From Peromyscus leucopus (taxonomy: Eukaryota; Chordata; Mammalia; Rodentia; Cricetidae): a DNA stretch of 64,000 nucleotides. Numbering within the stretch: the first letter of the stretch is position 1; each line of letters starts with the position of its first letter. The position numbers and the translations under genes were made by a program. Location of the stretch: contig NC_051072.1 in assembly GCF_004664715.2 (NCBI RefSeq), positions 40,791,142 through 40,855,141 on the forward strand, written 5' to 3'. The notes under the pieces are model-generated. The model searched no databases. It saw nothing but the letters and a program-made list of their open reading frames with translations, and had not been told where the DNA came from. Positions 1-12,830 of this stretch are shown in pieces.

Positions 1-333
1 ACACAAAAGGCTAGGAACCCAAAGGGCAGTGCCATCGGGGTAGGGACAACCTAGCTACACACCCACCCAGGGACAGAGATAGTGTGTAAACTTACCTCGA
101 CTACAACACTGAACAGAAGTTGGGAGATTTTTTCCCCTGAAAATGTGTAACCATAGACAAAACTACACTGGAGTTTTTAACCCAAAATTTATAACTCTCT
201 GTGAGGACCAAAAACCCTCAAGCTAAAAAAAAAAAAAAAAAAAAAAAAAGTCTGTTTCAAGTTATAGTTGCTACAACAAATGTGATCATCTCTTGAGAAA
301 ACCCCTTCAATCATATCTAATTTCCCCAAATCA
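1..333. other. Unique DNA with an A-tract
   Basis: No gene is recognisable. A run of about 23 A residues lies at 226-249. It could be the tail of an old plus-strand retroposon whose body (1-225) I cannot assign. Confidence 0.4.
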
Positions 334-516
334 GCTGGGTGTGGTGGCACACACCATTAATCCCCATACTTAGGAGGCAGAAGTAGTGGATCTCGGTGAG
401 TTTGAGGCAGCCTGGTCATAATAGTGAATTCCAGGACAGCCAGGCTTATGTAGAGATCCTGTCTCAAAAATACTAAAAAAAAAAAAAAGAAAAAAAAAAA
501 AGAAAGAAAGAAAAAG
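334..516 (+). mobile_element. B1 SINE
   Basis: The 7SL-derived B1 consensus is followed from its 5' end ('gctgggtgtggtggc') through the Pol III A and B box regions to the 3' 'cctgtctc', then an A-rich tail of A and AAAG blocks. It is diverged, so it is not a young copy. Confidence 0.85.
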
Positions 517-660
517 ATAGAAGAAATTTATTCATAGGATTTGTAGGGAAGGAAAACCAAGATTCTAAAAGAATATAAGATCTTTTGTAGAATTAAGAAT
601 TTTTAGAGAAAAGACAATGTCAACAATAATTAGGAATGATTTTTTTTTTTAATGTGCAAA

Positions 661-945
661 CACGAGCACTTGAGTTTAGTTTAGCTCCCTGGCCTTGCAT
701 AAAAGCCAAGCATGGCCGCACCCGTCCAAAACTCCAGTGCTGGTCGAGTGTGGCTGGGGGTTGGAGACAGCCAGAGAGAGTATGCTCGCACTAAATAGCC
801 AGTCATCCTAAACCCAATCAATGAGCTCCAGGTTCAATGAGACATCCTCTCTCAACAAATAGAGTGGAAGATACTGGACGTTGACCATGGCTTCCACATG
901 TAAATGCATGCACTCTTATATGTACACATGCATAAGACACATACG
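661..945 (+). mobile_element. B4-type SINE (tRNA-like head joined to B1-like body)
   Basis: The diagnostic 3' half is clear: a 'gagctccaggttcaatgaga' block, an A-rich junction, a 'gtggaagatactgga' block, then a CA/TG-rich tail ending near 945. The tRNA-like 5' part (661-705) is degenerate. It belongs to the same family as the copies at 14.7, 23.5 and 43.3 kb. Confidence 0.65.
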
Positions 946-3250
946 CCACGATAATAATGTTAAATACAAAAGTGACCGAGTGAGTTAAGCAGAAACTAGG
1001 TATTGTTCTTAAACCTGTTTGCCAGAGTGGCTCTTTGTCTTTCGCTGGAGGACTGTAATGCCAACGTCCTTCCGACTTTCGTACAAGCTTGGATGTTCAG
1101 AGCAGAATGCATGCATGTAGCTGAGGCCTGCGTGGAGGAACTGCCAAGTGTCTCGCCCTCCAGTTCCTAAGCTTGCTATGGATCTTCTTTACGGTTCTAT
1201 GTAGCCTGCTGCATCTAACAACCACGCCTTCTGAGTCTGCGCATCCACGCATTTCAAAAACGTTCAAGTAAGCCCTTTCAGAGCATTTTGAAAAGCTTGA
1301 TTTTCTAGTATCAGGTCTCATGTTTAAATGAAGGCTTAGCTTCTTCTCTCCCTTGGATCTCCACGGAAGGATTAAACAAGGTCATGTGGCTTCAGGTCGG
1401 CCTGGGATGTATCAGGGATTTATGAATGACGAGCTGGAAGCAAAGGGAGTTGTGGAACAGTCATCCCAATCAAAAGCTTCGTGCGCCCCTTCCTCAGGCC
1501 GCGGGGTTGAGCGAACAGGGCACAGGAGGCAGCCGCATCTCTCTTCTCACATTCTCTTTCCAGAACCTCACTTCATGAAAATTCAGAGCTAGAGTCCCTT
1601 GACATTCATTCTCTCGTACATGATCTATACTCAAATCAAAGCTTTCCTGTTGTGACCTTGGCTATGAAGAGGAAGCAGGAAGAGAGGATGGACTCAGCTT
1701 AAGAATCAGAACAGGCCAGGAGGCCACCACAAGTTCACCAGCCCCAGAGACTGCCTCGAGCCCTCGCCTGGAGGTCCTCAGAAAAGCAAGGTCATGGGCC
1801 TGGTCCACCCGAGTTCCCGATAATAAGCGGAAAAATATGCAAACCAGTGAGTTCACACAGCAGTTCAGACATTCTTGGGGCATTACTGAGAATTATTTTG
1901 AAAGCATACAATCAGATTATTGAGGGGCTGGCTTGTCAGAGAGCCACAGCAAAGACTGGGAAAATGGGAGTCTTTCCTAAACCCCTGCGGTGGCCAGGGT
2001 CATGGGGAGACGCTTGACGCCCTATGACAGGGCATCTGTGCCTCCTCTGTCCCACTGCCGGGCAGCCCAGTCTGTCTTGCATGCCTGTAGGGCTGCTGCC
2101 ACTGAGGCTACAGCCAGCAGATCCCCCAAGGTCATGTACCCTGGGTCCTGAAGACCCAGGTCTGCCTCTGTTCCATGACGGGCACTGCTAAAACCCAGGG
2201 AAGGGAGGGCACTTGTTCTAAAAGGCGCAGGAGAGACAGGGGCCGAGACACCGAGACTAAATGGCACTATGGGATAATACAAGTTGGAAAGCTTTTGAAA
2301 AAAAAAAATTCCAAGAGCTACATAAATAAAAGTTAACACTATTTCTATATAATAGCATGGCTTAGTGGCTCCACACACTGCAAGCACTGAGCCGTGGCTA
2401 AGCTGTCCCTTAAAAATAGAACCCAATCCTGCCATCTTTTCTCAGTGCTCCGCATCCGTAATTCGGCCTTGTGGAAAGGCAGCTAGACCTCCGTGTGGCA
2501 GGCAAAGAGAGTCCGGCATTTCTTTTCTTGACCTTGGCTCCTTCTAGATAAGAAGTGAGAGAGAGAAAAAAAAAAATCAAACAGCACCTAATTAATAGGC
2601 ACCACTCTCGAGTTTTCAAAACATCTTTGCTTCCTAGCTTCCGAACTGGAGGAAATAGGTAGAGGTAGCCTGTTTTCTGGAAAGGAAGCAGCAGCTCAAA
2701 GAGGCCAGCGGAGGACGGCTGAGGGGAGCCCCAGGACTCTGCAGCCAGCAGCCGCTGTGGAAAGCCACACCCAGGACCTCATTCTGAACAGTGACTGCAG
2801 CCCCCGGGTGGGCGGCTGCGGCTGTCCTTTCCCTGCTCTGCTCCCTGTCGCTGCTGAGAGCCTTGGTGTGCCTGGGAGCAAGGAGTCTGCCTTCCCTCTC
2901 CCTGCTGCTCCTTCCCTTTCCAAGCTGGGCAAGGGAGCGCTTGCCCCAAGATCAGGGTGATTGCAAGCCGGTAGAGGTGAGCACACCTCAGCACTTTCCA
3001 TGTAGATGTTATCTCGCTAACCTTCCCTGTGTCCCTGCAGGCATGGGGACTGGCCTCCGTCCACCTAGAAAAAGGCAGGGTTGTCCTGTGTCCCCTAGGA
3101 CTAGGGCCTTAGATGCTTCAACTATTTTACCAGGGTTGGAAAGGTGGAAAGGTCCTTTATATGCGTATCCTTTAAAAGGAAATACCTGGAGTTCAGGAGG
3201 CAAATGCTGGCTATTGCTGAATGCTGAGAGCTAATATCAGATGGTCCTGA
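946..3250. other. Unique DNA, no gene recognised
   Basis: About 2.3 kb without an assignable repeat. Open frames up to 147 codons occur on both strands but overlap each other. None has a recognisable domain, and the 2.7-3.0 kb part is GC-rich, which favours chance frames. A homopurine A run lies at 2299-2308. Confidence 0.5.
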
Positions 3251-3252
3251 TG

Positions 3253-3297
3253 GGTTTTTGGTTTTGTTTTGTTTTGTTTTGTTTTGTTTTGTTTTGT
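3253..3297. repeat. (GTTTT)n microsatellite
   Basis: About eight uninterrupted GTTTT units. Confidence 0.95.
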
Positions 3298-3721
3298 ATT
3301 CTCTGCAAGGACCCTGAGTAATATATAAGTGTCTTTTGAAATGTCTATCATAAACAGTGTTAGCCCTCATTTTATAAATACCTTGCTTCAGAGACGGTGG
3401 TGTCAAGTGGCACAGTACGTTCTGTTCCCAGGTCTGGTTGGCTCTGGAGTCGACCTGTGAGGTGCCAGCACCCTGTTCCTCGTTCAGTCCTCGCAGGCCG
3501 AAGGGACAATGCGAAGGCCCCAACGCCACAGCCTGGTTGGCACCACATCAGCATGCAGAGTTCCTTTAGGTGCTGGAGGCAGGGGCCTGAGGCAGGCAGA
3601 GGAGCGGTCCCAGGGGAGCTCCTCCAGGCCCTAGGCCGCCCTAATGACAGCAGGGAGGTCAGTCCGAATGCTGACATTTTCAGGCCAGGGGACAGAGGGA
3701 GTCTCAAAACAGAGACAAAAA

Positions 3722-3826
3722 CTGAGCATGGTGGTGCACCACCGTAATTCTAAAACAGACAGGGGATCAGAAGTTCAAGGTCAGCCTTTGCTGTATAGCA
3801 AGTTCCAGAACAGTCTGAAAAAATGA
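3722..3826 (+). mobile_element. Diverged B1/B4-like SINE fragment
   Basis: It retains 'gagcatggtggtgcacc', 'aagttcaaggtcagcctt' and a short A tail in B1 order, with heavy divergence between. Confidence 0.65.
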
Positions 3827-3829
3827 ACG

Positions 3830-4978
3830 GTGGTGAAAGGCATGGGGGCATCCATGTGAGGACCAAGGAATGGGGGCCTGGGACTCAGCCCCAGCTGTCA
3901 AAACGGGCGGTCGGCTGAGGCTGTCTCTGTAAAAGCCTGGTGCCAGGAAGAAGGATTTGTGAAGGGATGCCTCATTTCAACACAGTGCACCACGTTTTAG
4001 CATTTGTCCTACCAATTTTAGAAGAAAAAAGAATATCCCAGTGACCATCTCAGTAAGACAAAGTCGCCCAGGCATAATCAAAACAACCATTAAAAAATGT
4101 TAATACGTCTTTATTATATTTACATTCACTTCGGGGGTAATGCAAAGACCAGATAATAATAGCATTTCTATAAATTGGTTGTGAGGGGAGAGATAGCTGT
4201 TGTTTCAGGTTAATTATGATCCAACTCCATAATTTCACAGCTAGTAAATCAACCTGCAATGCCATTTATTGGAGTACTTCCCTTAGCCCAGGTCTTGGAC
4301 CTAGGAGCCTGTGGCCCCAAGCAGAGCTTAGCTACCCCATAGCAGACAGGGTTAGAGGAACAGACCAATGCCAGTTCTTACTCCTACATCCTAACAGAGA
4401 AAAGTGGACTGGGATCAGCGTCAGCCTTTCTAATAAGCACCCGGGAAATAACCAGCCACTGTCCCCGAGGCTACATTTCTCATGCAATGTCCTTGTTCTG
4501 TGCATGTGACTAATTGCCAAGCTCTGATAAAGCAGTGTGTGTTCAACGTAAATTATACACTGGATGCCAGGCTGAAGCTTCAGCCTGATAGTGTTGGAAC
4601 AGGTATTTCTAGCTTTGCAAGGTCAAACCTAGAGCTTAATGATGCTTGTGGAGGCCTATAACTGATCCTTCTGCTTAAACTTAAGGAGCCTCTCTTCTCC
4701 GGAGTACCGTACAACTACAAACTACAAGTTATTGTCTGGTTATTCCTATTGCTTTTAGGTAAGTGAATCAATAAATGCTTTAGAGACTCACCGGCCCTGT
4801 CCTTGTCTTTTTCCAAAGGACAGAAACATCCTCAGTAGTTCATCTTACGTCTTATTCTTACAGGCAAGTTCTCCTTTAAATGTAGCTAATGTGTGCTGCC
4901 TCAATTCCATGTCCTTTTCTCTTAGGTCTTCAGAAGTCATGGAAATATTTTCATGATATCCTAGCAGTAAAACCTTCA
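3830..4978. other. Unique DNA; AT-rich core may be conserved non-coding
   Basis: No gene or recent repeat. The part at about 4085-4290 is AT-rich with several TAAT/ATTA words, and no SINE interrupts it. That is the texture of a conserved non-coding element, but conservation cannot be judged from one sequence. Confidence 0.3.
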
Positions 4979-5140
4979 GCCAGGTGGTGGTGGCACACGC
5001 CTTTAATCCCAGCACTTGGGAGGTAGAAGCAGGCAGATCTCCGTGAGTTCGAGGCCAGCCTGGTCTACAAAGTGAGTTCCGGGACAGCCAGGGATGTTAC
5101 ACAGAGAAAGTCTGTCTCAAAAAACTAAAAAAAAAAAAAA
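4979..5140 (+). mobile_element. B1 SINE with target-site duplication
   Basis: Full-length B1 with the internal Pol III promoter ('ggtggcacacgcc' A box region, 'gagttcgaggcc' B box region) and an A tail. The flank 'aaaaccttc' occurs before the element (4969-4977) and again directly after the tail, as expected of L1-mediated insertion. Confidence 0.9.
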
Positions 5141-5170
5141 CCTTCCATAAATTTGAAAACCAATTCCATG

Positions 5171-5371
5171 GCCTGGCTAGATGGCTCAGCAGATAAAGGT
5201 GCCACTTGCCAAGCCTCATGACCTTTTGTCAACCCCCAGAACCCACAAAGTGGAAGGAGAGAACCGAGAATTTCACAAGCTGTTCTCTGACTTCCACCTG
5301 TACAATGCAGCCAGTGTGCCTCCTCCTGAGAGACACACATACAGGCACACACACAGAGGCACAGGCACACA

Positions 5372-5425
<54 letters not shown>

Positions 5426-5460
5426 ACAAAGTAATACGATGTAATAAAAAATTTTTAAAC
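5171..5460 (+). mobile_element. B2-superfamily (B3-like) SINE with (CA)n tail
   Basis: A tRNA-like head ('gctagatggctcagcagata', 'accttttgtcaacccccaga') is followed by the family's 'ggaaggagagaacc' and 'tgttctctgacttccacctg' blocks. A (CA)n tract (5373-5424) and an AT-rich end follow. Copies of the same subfamily lie at 8.1, 34.9, 48.6 and 63.8 kb. Confidence 0.8.
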
Positions 5461-5591
5461 CCCAAGTTCATTCATAGGTTTTCTCTACCGTAATGTAAGT
5501 TCTCTGGTTCCTTCTAACCTTTTTTTTTCCACTCAGTTTTTTTCTAATAGAAGATGCTTGACTCTCCTCTGTTTCCTCCTCGTATTAATTA

Positions 5592-5793
5592 ATTAATTTT
5601 ATTTCACTTGTATTAATATTTTTACTGTATATATATATATACAGTTTGTGCCTGGTGCCTCAGAGGTCAGAAGAGGGCATTGGATCCCCTGGATCAGATG
5701 GTTGCGAACCTCCATGTGGGTATTGAGACTTGAACCCAGGTCCTCTACAAGACAAACATGTGCTACTAACCACTGAGCCAACTCTACAGTCCC
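5592..5793 (-). mobile_element. B2 SINE
   Basis: Read on the minus strand it starts with a tRNA-like head ('gagttggctcagtggttag' region). It continues through 'ccacatggaggttcgcaacc' and 'gatccaatgccctcttctg' and ends in an AT-rich tail with (TA)n. This is the classical B2 layout. Confidence 0.85.
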
Positions 5794-5817
5794 TCTTCCC
5801 CCCACACCCCACACCCC

Positions 5818-6458
5818 TGTAATCAGGGATTGTCTCTCATGACAAAAGTCTGCAGGCAGGGTGGCTTCTGTCCCGGTGTGCCGTCAAGATTCCCCTGTGG
5901 TCTTTAGTAGGGGTAGCTCCGTTGTGCTGCAAGATGTCTGCCATAGTTCCAGATACCCCGTGCAATATCATAATAATGGGTTTCTTTATGTGAGTCTTTC
6001 TGCAGTATAAGGAAAACCTTTTTGCCAAAGGTTTATTTAGTACCTTACTGGCTGGGAATGGGCCACAAACCTGGAAAATAATCGCCAAGGTTGGCTAGAC
6101 CAATCACCCATTGCGTCCCTATGTCCTTTTCCTTAACGGGAAGTAATCCTAAGCACATGCTCTGACTAAAATGAGGACTCCACATGAAGTGAGGAGGGAC
6201 GATGGTGGCTGTTGGGCAGGCAGTCAGAAGTGTTTGCCATAAGTAAGCCAATACAAGACCAGATCATTCTGAGCACAGTCCAATGTCTTAGCAATAATAC
6301 AGCAAATTGGTAACTACTGACAGCCCACAAAATGTCAGGAGGTGCGAGGACTTGTTGGTACATAGAGATGAAGAAGATATGTCCCTTGGCCCACAGAGCT
6401 GTGTTAGGGGAAAGACCCATATAATGTCAAATTGGGTGATAAGAAGAGGTATGTCACA
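5818..6458 (-). mobile_element. Possible solo LTR, family unknown
   Basis: The segment starts TG and ends CA on both strands. On the minus strand it has an AATAAA (near 6033) about 215 bp before the end. I see no target-site duplication and cannot name the family, so this is weak. Open frames of up to 84 codons inside it carry no domain. Confidence 0.3.
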
Positions 6459-6459
6459 G

Positions 6460-8058
6460 TGCTTTGCAAACAAAGTCAGAACCTCCTAGCTCAATAGAAG
6501 GACTATGACTCCTGGGGACAGGACAACTGGACTGGCCATGAATCCTAGGAAGAAGTTAGGGTAGGCACCCAAGGCTTGGGAGAAACTTTGAAGCATCTCC
6601 TTGCGATTTTCAGATCTTTGTATGGTATCCTATGTTTTATTGTTATGGCTCATCTGAAGTTAATGAAACAGAAAGCCCTTTCAAGCTTGAGGGTCACTTC
6701 CCATGAGTTCATTTGTTCATGTTTTGTGTCTGGATAAAATCCATTTTATGATCAGTGAATTCCATATTTAAACAAGGAGGCCACTCATGGAGTGGGGAAA
6801 TGTCTGCCGGAGACAATGAATGCCGTTCTGATTGTCATGATGTCATCGGCTCTGTAAGGGGCTTGTTTTTAAGGCATTAGGAGACAACAGCAGTGATTTA
6901 GACAGAGGATGAAGTCGTGAGGGTGAGTGAAGGTCTTAAAAGAGGCAGTTTTTATGAGTTTTACTTTTGTGTGCCAAAGACAGGAGAAAGAGAGTTGCTT
7001 ATGGGGACTGGCTGATTGAGAACGATTTTCTTACTGTGTTCACTCTCTCTCTAAAAGTGTTCCTCAGAAGAGACCCAGAGAACAAGCTGTTCTACTCTCC
7101 TTTCCACAAGGGAACTTCAGTGGACACCTGAAACTGTTGGTAATACCCAACCCCACATCTACTCTGCGCTTCTTGGCTGTGACAACATTTAGTTTATAAA
7201 CTGGGCACAGTAAGAGACTAGTAATAGTTTACCATGGCTCTTGGTGACTTCAGCATCTGACTTCTTCCTTATTGAGAACGTCACCTTTTCACTTAAAGGG
7301 AGTACTTCACAGCTTCTCACTAGCATACCTACACCCCCAGCATCACTACACATTGGAGGCAGTCATTAAGTAAAACAAGAGATACTTGACAAGGAGACTT
7401 CACTATGGCAATGGGAGTCCGGATAACTGAGAGGACTCCTATCTTAGATGGCCCCCAGAGGCTGTGTTGAGGGCTTGAACACAGTGTTCAGAGGGGAAGC
7501 CAGCTGGGAAATGGTTGGAGAATGAGGATTCTGATCTTATTTATAGATGTATTGTTTAGTAAGCCCCAAAGAGATGATGGAAACTTGGAAATGGAACCAA
7601 TTGGGGAGTAAGTAATGGGGGTGTGCCTGTCAACAGGGAATTTTGCTCCTACCCCCTTCTTTCCCCCCCCCATTCTTTAAAATCTCAAGACATAGTGCAT
7701 AAAGCCAAGCACAGAGCAGAACATACCTTACCCGTGTGCACACATATGGAGACACACACAAGTCATCGTGCCTTCTAGAAGGCCCTCAGAAGCTGTTACA
7801 GTAGTTATGATACTTGCTTGCCTTTGGAGCAAAGGACTACAGGTCAAGGACAGAAGGCCGACTTTGTATTGATAACCTCTCTCCGTGGTTTGAGTCTGTG
7901 AAAGAGATGTTTTATTTTAAAACATGGTTTTTAAAAAAGCATAGGTTCCTTCTTCGTGGTTTGATGTGAGAAACTATTACCTGCACTATCACAAGAGAAA
8001 GAGCAGGTGAGGATGTAGAATGGGTGGCAGTCATAATGCTAATGACTTAGAAAAGGGT
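6460..8058. other. Unique DNA, no gene recognised
   Basis: About 1.6 kb with no recognisable SINE, LINE or exon. A short C run is at 7667-7674. Confidence 0.5.
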
Positions 8059-8059
8059 G

Positions 8060-8252
8060 TGTGGGGATGGCTCAGAGAAGTGCCTGTCACCTAGGCTGAG
8101 GATCTGAATTCAGTCCTCTGTGGGATCTCTCTGTAGACTGGGAAAACTGACTTCTGAAGGTTGTTCTCTGACATTCCCAAGCACACTGTGGCATGCACCC
8201 CCTCCCTCCCACACACACATAAATAATTAAAAATAATAAAAAAATGTTTTTA
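8060..8252 (+). mobile_element. B2-superfamily (B3-like) SINE
   Basis: tRNA-like head ('ggggatggctcagagaag', 'ctgaattcagtcctct') and the 'ggttgttctctgacattccc' block, a short CA tract, then 'aaataattaaaaataataaa'. Diverged and internally shortened. Confidence 0.7.
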
Positions 8253-9247
8253 AAGCATGGAAGAAAACTCAGCTGACTCAACAATGTGGCCATCCTCTAG
8301 GCAGAAGTGGCATATTGAAACTGTAGAATCTTCCATTTTCTCTGCATTGTTTAATTTTGTGCAATGGAAGTGAATGGTCAAAAAAGAAAACAAACTTTTT
8401 CAAACTGGAAAGAGAAGTGGGAGGGGGAAAAAAATCCAGTCCTGCCATTCCCTTTTGCAGGAATCCTTCTGTGTAGTCTATGCAAAAACAAGAGTTTGGC
8501 TCCATCTCTCACCTGGCTCCTCTAAGCCTCCCCTCACCTATTTCCCTTTTAAATCCCACCTGCACTGAAGCCTTTGTAGTCAGCCACAAGGTGAGATGGG
8601 TGAGAAATCTCACCTCCGATCCAACTTATCTGCCCTAGTCTGACCCAACTAGAAAAACTGGAAATAAAAATCCCAAACAGAATGTTCAAACACGATTCTG
8701 AAAACTAGCCTAACCTGTAAATGAAATCATACTTTACTACATACACCTGGGATTGGTGCTAAGCGCCAGCAGCCAGCTAAAGGAAAAGGAGCTTGGCCAA
8801 GGACCTCGGCCCTGTCCTCCCAGAGACCTCTTGTGGAGTTTCCATCCCCTTTGATCCTCCTTGTTTTCCTCATCTGCTGTCATGTCTGGTGCCCTCACTG
8901 GGGAGGCTACAAGCTGTGGGGCAGAGTGCTATGGAGATGGAGGATGATTAACCAATCTGTAAGCCCTAGAGGGAAAGGCTCAGATCATGGGTTTGTTATG
9001 AATATTGCCTAGAAAATTAGGAGAACCCCAGATGTTCATTAACCCTAATATGTTCTGATATTATTTGGAAAATACTATGGCAACCCAACCCCAGCAATGG
9101 CTCTTTTCATCTCAGGATTTCAAAAGCACTTAAATATCACTTTAAGTGTTACATGTGACTGTACAATAATGGGTGTGAGTTACTCTTGGGCAACCAATGG
9201 GATGTATGTTGACTTCTTTTCCAGCAGCTCCCCCAACTTTCATCAAT
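8253..9247. other. Unique DNA, no gene recognised
   Basis: No repeat family or exon signature is visible across this kilobase. Confidence 0.5.
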
Positions 9248-9248
9248 A

Positions 9249-9333
9249 GTGGGGGGGCGCATTGTAGTCCAGTGGTAGAGTGTTTGCCTAGCATGCATAA
9301 GGCCCTAGGTTCAATCCCCAACCCCACAAAAAG
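9249..9333 (+). mobile_element. ID SINE (tRNA-Ala/BC1-type)
   Basis: Simple tRNA-derived SINE. The A box region is 'gtagtccagtggtagagtg', the central block is 'ttgcctagcatgcataaggc', the B box is 'ggttcaatcccc', and a short A-rich tail follows. Confidence 0.85.
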
Positions 9334-9694
9334 TGGGGGAGAAGAAATTTTTGTTACAGGTATGAGACAGCATCACATAACAAAATAAAAGGCAACTCAA
9401 ATGTGTCCCAGTGCTAAATGAGATCTCTGGCAAGAAAAATCCCAGTTTAAAGTACAAATCACATTTCTACTTTGTTCAGGGAAACTGGGGAGAGCTTTAA
9501 GCCCGCATGTAGAAGGGGAGGCGAGAAGCAGAAGCTGCAAAACACCAGGCTACTGTTTGTCCCACTGAGCAGCTCTCTGCCATTTGCTGGAATACACCAG
9601 TAATACAGTCACAGAACATCCCGCAGGCAGACCCGCAAACCAGAGATGTCTGTCTCCGGACACTGAAAAAAAGAAGCTCCAGGCGGACCTGCCG

Positions 9695-10140
9695 TGACTG
9701 GCTGAATTGTGTCTCCCCCAAAAGATACGTTAAGTTCTTAGACCCATACCTCAGCTAGGATTTTATTTGAAAATAAGGTCTTGACAGACGACATGACCAA
9801 GTTACAATGAGGTATTTAGGGTGGGTCTTAATTCAGTCTGCCTGGTGAGTTTTATGAGAGGGGAATGTTGGACGTAGAGACAGACACACAGAGGGGGAAA
9901 GACTCAGGGAGGAGGCCCTGTGGAGATGGGAACCAGATCAGAGCATCTCTAAGCCAGGAAAGCCTGAGGCAAGCAGGAGCTGGAGAGGCTGGGTGGAAAC
10001 AGGCCTTTCTGTAGCCTTTGGAGGGCGCTCAGCTTGATGCACCTCCCCTGTGGACTACACTCTTTTTTTTTTTTTTTTTTTTTTGTTAAATAAGTATGCA
10101 CCCTGTTTGTGATACTTTGTTACGGGAGCTCTAGGCCATT
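9695..10140 (+). mobile_element. MLT1-class (ERVL-MaLR) solo LTR
   Basis: Matches the MLT1 consensus in order: 'ggctgaattgtgtctccccc', 'aagatacgttaagttctta', 'gaaaataaggtcttgacag', 'gggtgggtcttaattcagt' and 'gatactttgttacgggagc' near the 3' end. A T run (10063-10084) sits in the 3' third. This is an old placental-mammal insertion with no internal retroviral region. Confidence 0.8.
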
Positions 10141-10284
10141 AATGAGCTGAAGTCTAGCAACGTCAGAAAATAGAGTAGGAGTAAACCTCTGTTTATTCTA
10201 GTGTGTGACCTTTACATGATAAAATAATAAGAGTTCATGGCGTCTTCTTTGTTCCAGAGATTTTGTTTGTTTTGCTTTTTTCTT

Positions 10285-10363
10285 TTTCTTTCTTCTTCTT
10301 CTTCTTCTTCTTCTTCTTCTTCTTCTTCTTCTTCTTCTTCTTCTTTTTTTTTTTTTTTTTTTT
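10285..10363. repeat. (TTC)n microsatellite plus T run
   Basis: About eighteen TTC units followed by about 20 T. The long Arg/Ser/Phe frames through it are artefacts of the repeat. Confidence 0.95.
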
Positions 10364-12830
10364 GTTCTCCAGAGAACACAGGGCCTGTTGGTGGTTGGTT
10401 GCCTTTCCATAGAAAGTGGAGAGCCAGTTAAATCCTTCAGTCTGTGGTTAAGGCAGAGGCCAGGTGACAGCCCTGGTAAAATAGGCACATGGTTGTGCCA
10501 GAGATAAATATAATGCCCTCTACCTACAGGACTCCTGTTCTCACCAGCTGGTGATTTAAAAAAAAAAAAAAAGTGACAGGCTCATCAGCCGGAGCCAGGA
10601 TGAACTAGGAGTCAACGGCTGCCTTCACCAACAAACCGAACTGGCAAGACCCAAGCCAGCCCCATCCAGCCATGATTTTTGCTGTTGCTTTTATTTATTT
10701 ATTTGGCCAGGATATATAAACAAAATCTGTAGATATTGTTAAGAAGGACCAAGAGTGCCCCTACACTCATGGTAATGATCCCCAGGGAGAGGCCAGAAGC
10801 TGACCTGGAAGCCCCTTGCCAGGAAGGACTTCCTGCTGCCTGGGGGTGGAAGCAGGGGTGGGGGGTGGGAGGGTGCACAGCCCTCACAGCCCCGACCTCA
10901 ATGTCTGCTGAATGAGACAAAGGCCTGGGGCCTGGGCCTTTGTAGTCCTTCCTTCCACAGATCCTGAAACCCAGCTCTGCTCCCTTTGTCTGAAGAGGAG
11001 CCCAGGCCAGGCAGAACGGGAGGGGAGCTGATACCATGGAGGGGTCTCCACCTGTTGCAAATAACTGCGGGTGATTTCCCTGGTTTTTACCTCGTCCTCC
11101 AGGGAGTCTTCGTTTGTCAAAACAGATGCATGTGTGAAGAGAACCTGCTTATTGTTATTTTGAAGAATTTGAACAGCTAAGGTGTTTTCCTTGAGACTCC
11201 GGTTCAAAATCAACAACAAATGGGCAGCCCTCCTGAAAACGGAGAAATGGGGTCAGCTCTCTGGATCCGTCTTCCGCAGCAACATGGAAAGCGCCCCTCA
11301 TTCCCCGCTGCCCCCCAATAATGCTTCAGAAGCTGTCCACCCCACAGTCCTCTCCCCGCTGCCCCAGGGGTGAGGAGGACCCGGCAGAAAGGTCCCAGTG
11401 TTTGGTGTCTCACTGTGACTGAGAGCAGCATGTTCACCGCTTTTAAAAACTTAGAATGGGGTCCCCACCTTCACCCCCTGCCCCACCAAGGGTGAGAGAG
11501 AAAGGAGCGAAGTGTCCACGTTGTTAATTGTCACCGATTTTTTTCTTTTCCTCTCTGGCACAATTGGAGTTGGAGCGAGGTGGGTCTAAAGGGCCCGAGG
11601 TGGTTATAAATATATTTGGAAGTCGTTTTAAAATGAACGCTGCCAAGGGCGAGGCCTAGGTAAGAGCCAAGCCATGGGCAGCGGGAAGTTTATTGGGAGG
11701 TGCCCGGCACCCTTCCACCCTGCTTAGCAGTGGGGATGATCAGGAGAAGCAGCAGGTACACCTCCCTTTCGGCCTGACTCAAGCAAGAAGAAGCTGACCC
11801 GGAGGCCCCCTGCTTTAATGGTGCCTGCTTTTTTAAGAGACTTCTGAGCAACGCTGACTGGGTGACTTTTAAAGACCAGTGTCGCTGGGCCCTCACCTTT
11901 ATTTCCTCCTTCTTCCTTCCCTTTGTGTGGCTCCCTTCCTTGCTCCGGTGGAGGCCCTCTGTGGCGCAGGGGATGGGGAAGTCATTGGCCTAAGTGAGTG
12001 TCCCTTCCAGGGCAACTGGCCACCTCCATCCTTCCAGCATGGTCCCGCCTCTGTTTCTTCAGCAGGCTCCGGCGGGAGAGGATGTCTGGTCAAAGGGCAT
12101 CGAGATGGGAACGGGAGGAGAGGAAATAAGGGGCCAGAGATAAAGAAATGCGAGCCAAGGAGGAGAGAATAAATAGAATCAGAGGATGAAGAGCACCAGG
12201 TATGCAGCAGACAAGGAAGAGGCAGAAAAAGGAGCAAGACAGAGACCAGGCACTTGTCTTACCGAAAGAAACAATTCAAAAAAATAGGAAAATGTTGAGA
12301 AACCCCCAAACAAACAAACTCAAACTCGTGCGGGAAAGCCAAGGACCAACTGGACGTAAGAAACAGAACGCTTTAGACAGGAAGGAGTCTAAATGAGAAA
12401 CGCCAGCGAGGAAGGAGAACAGAGGGGCCTTTGTGACCAGTTTGTAGATTAGAGAGAAACGGCAGAACAGAGAGAAGCGCGAGTGTTTACTCCTTGCACT
12501 TGGCCAACAAAACATTCATTATTTTTTAATCATGGAGGACACGTGGAGCGTACTAAGCCTTTTCGTTCTCTCCATCTCTCTCTCTCCCTTCTTCGCATCC
12601 CTTAGGACTTTTTAAAAGCATAAGGAAACGCACAACCAGGAAAACCAAACCTACATCTACGTTATTTTTGTAGAAGGCTTATCTTGTGGAGAAGTCGTGT
12701 CGTCCTTAGGGTTCAGGCTGGGGTACCTGTCCCCGATGGCAGTTGAGCTCCGGCTTCCTATTCCCCAGCAACCCCAGCGAGACCTCATGGAGGTCTATCG
12801 CTCCCTTAAACATGGGCATTAAAAAAGGAA
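10364..12830. other. Unique DNA, no gene recognised
   Basis: Repeat-poor and moderately GC-rich (10.8-12.2 kb), with an A run at 10558-10572. Overlapping frames up to 112 codons on both strands have no recognisable domain or clear splice context. It could be ordinary intron or regulatory DNA. Confidence 0.45.

Noticed and set aside
10198..10488. Arg/Lys-rich ORF
   Set aside because: Translation of the (TTC)n/T tract on the minus strand.
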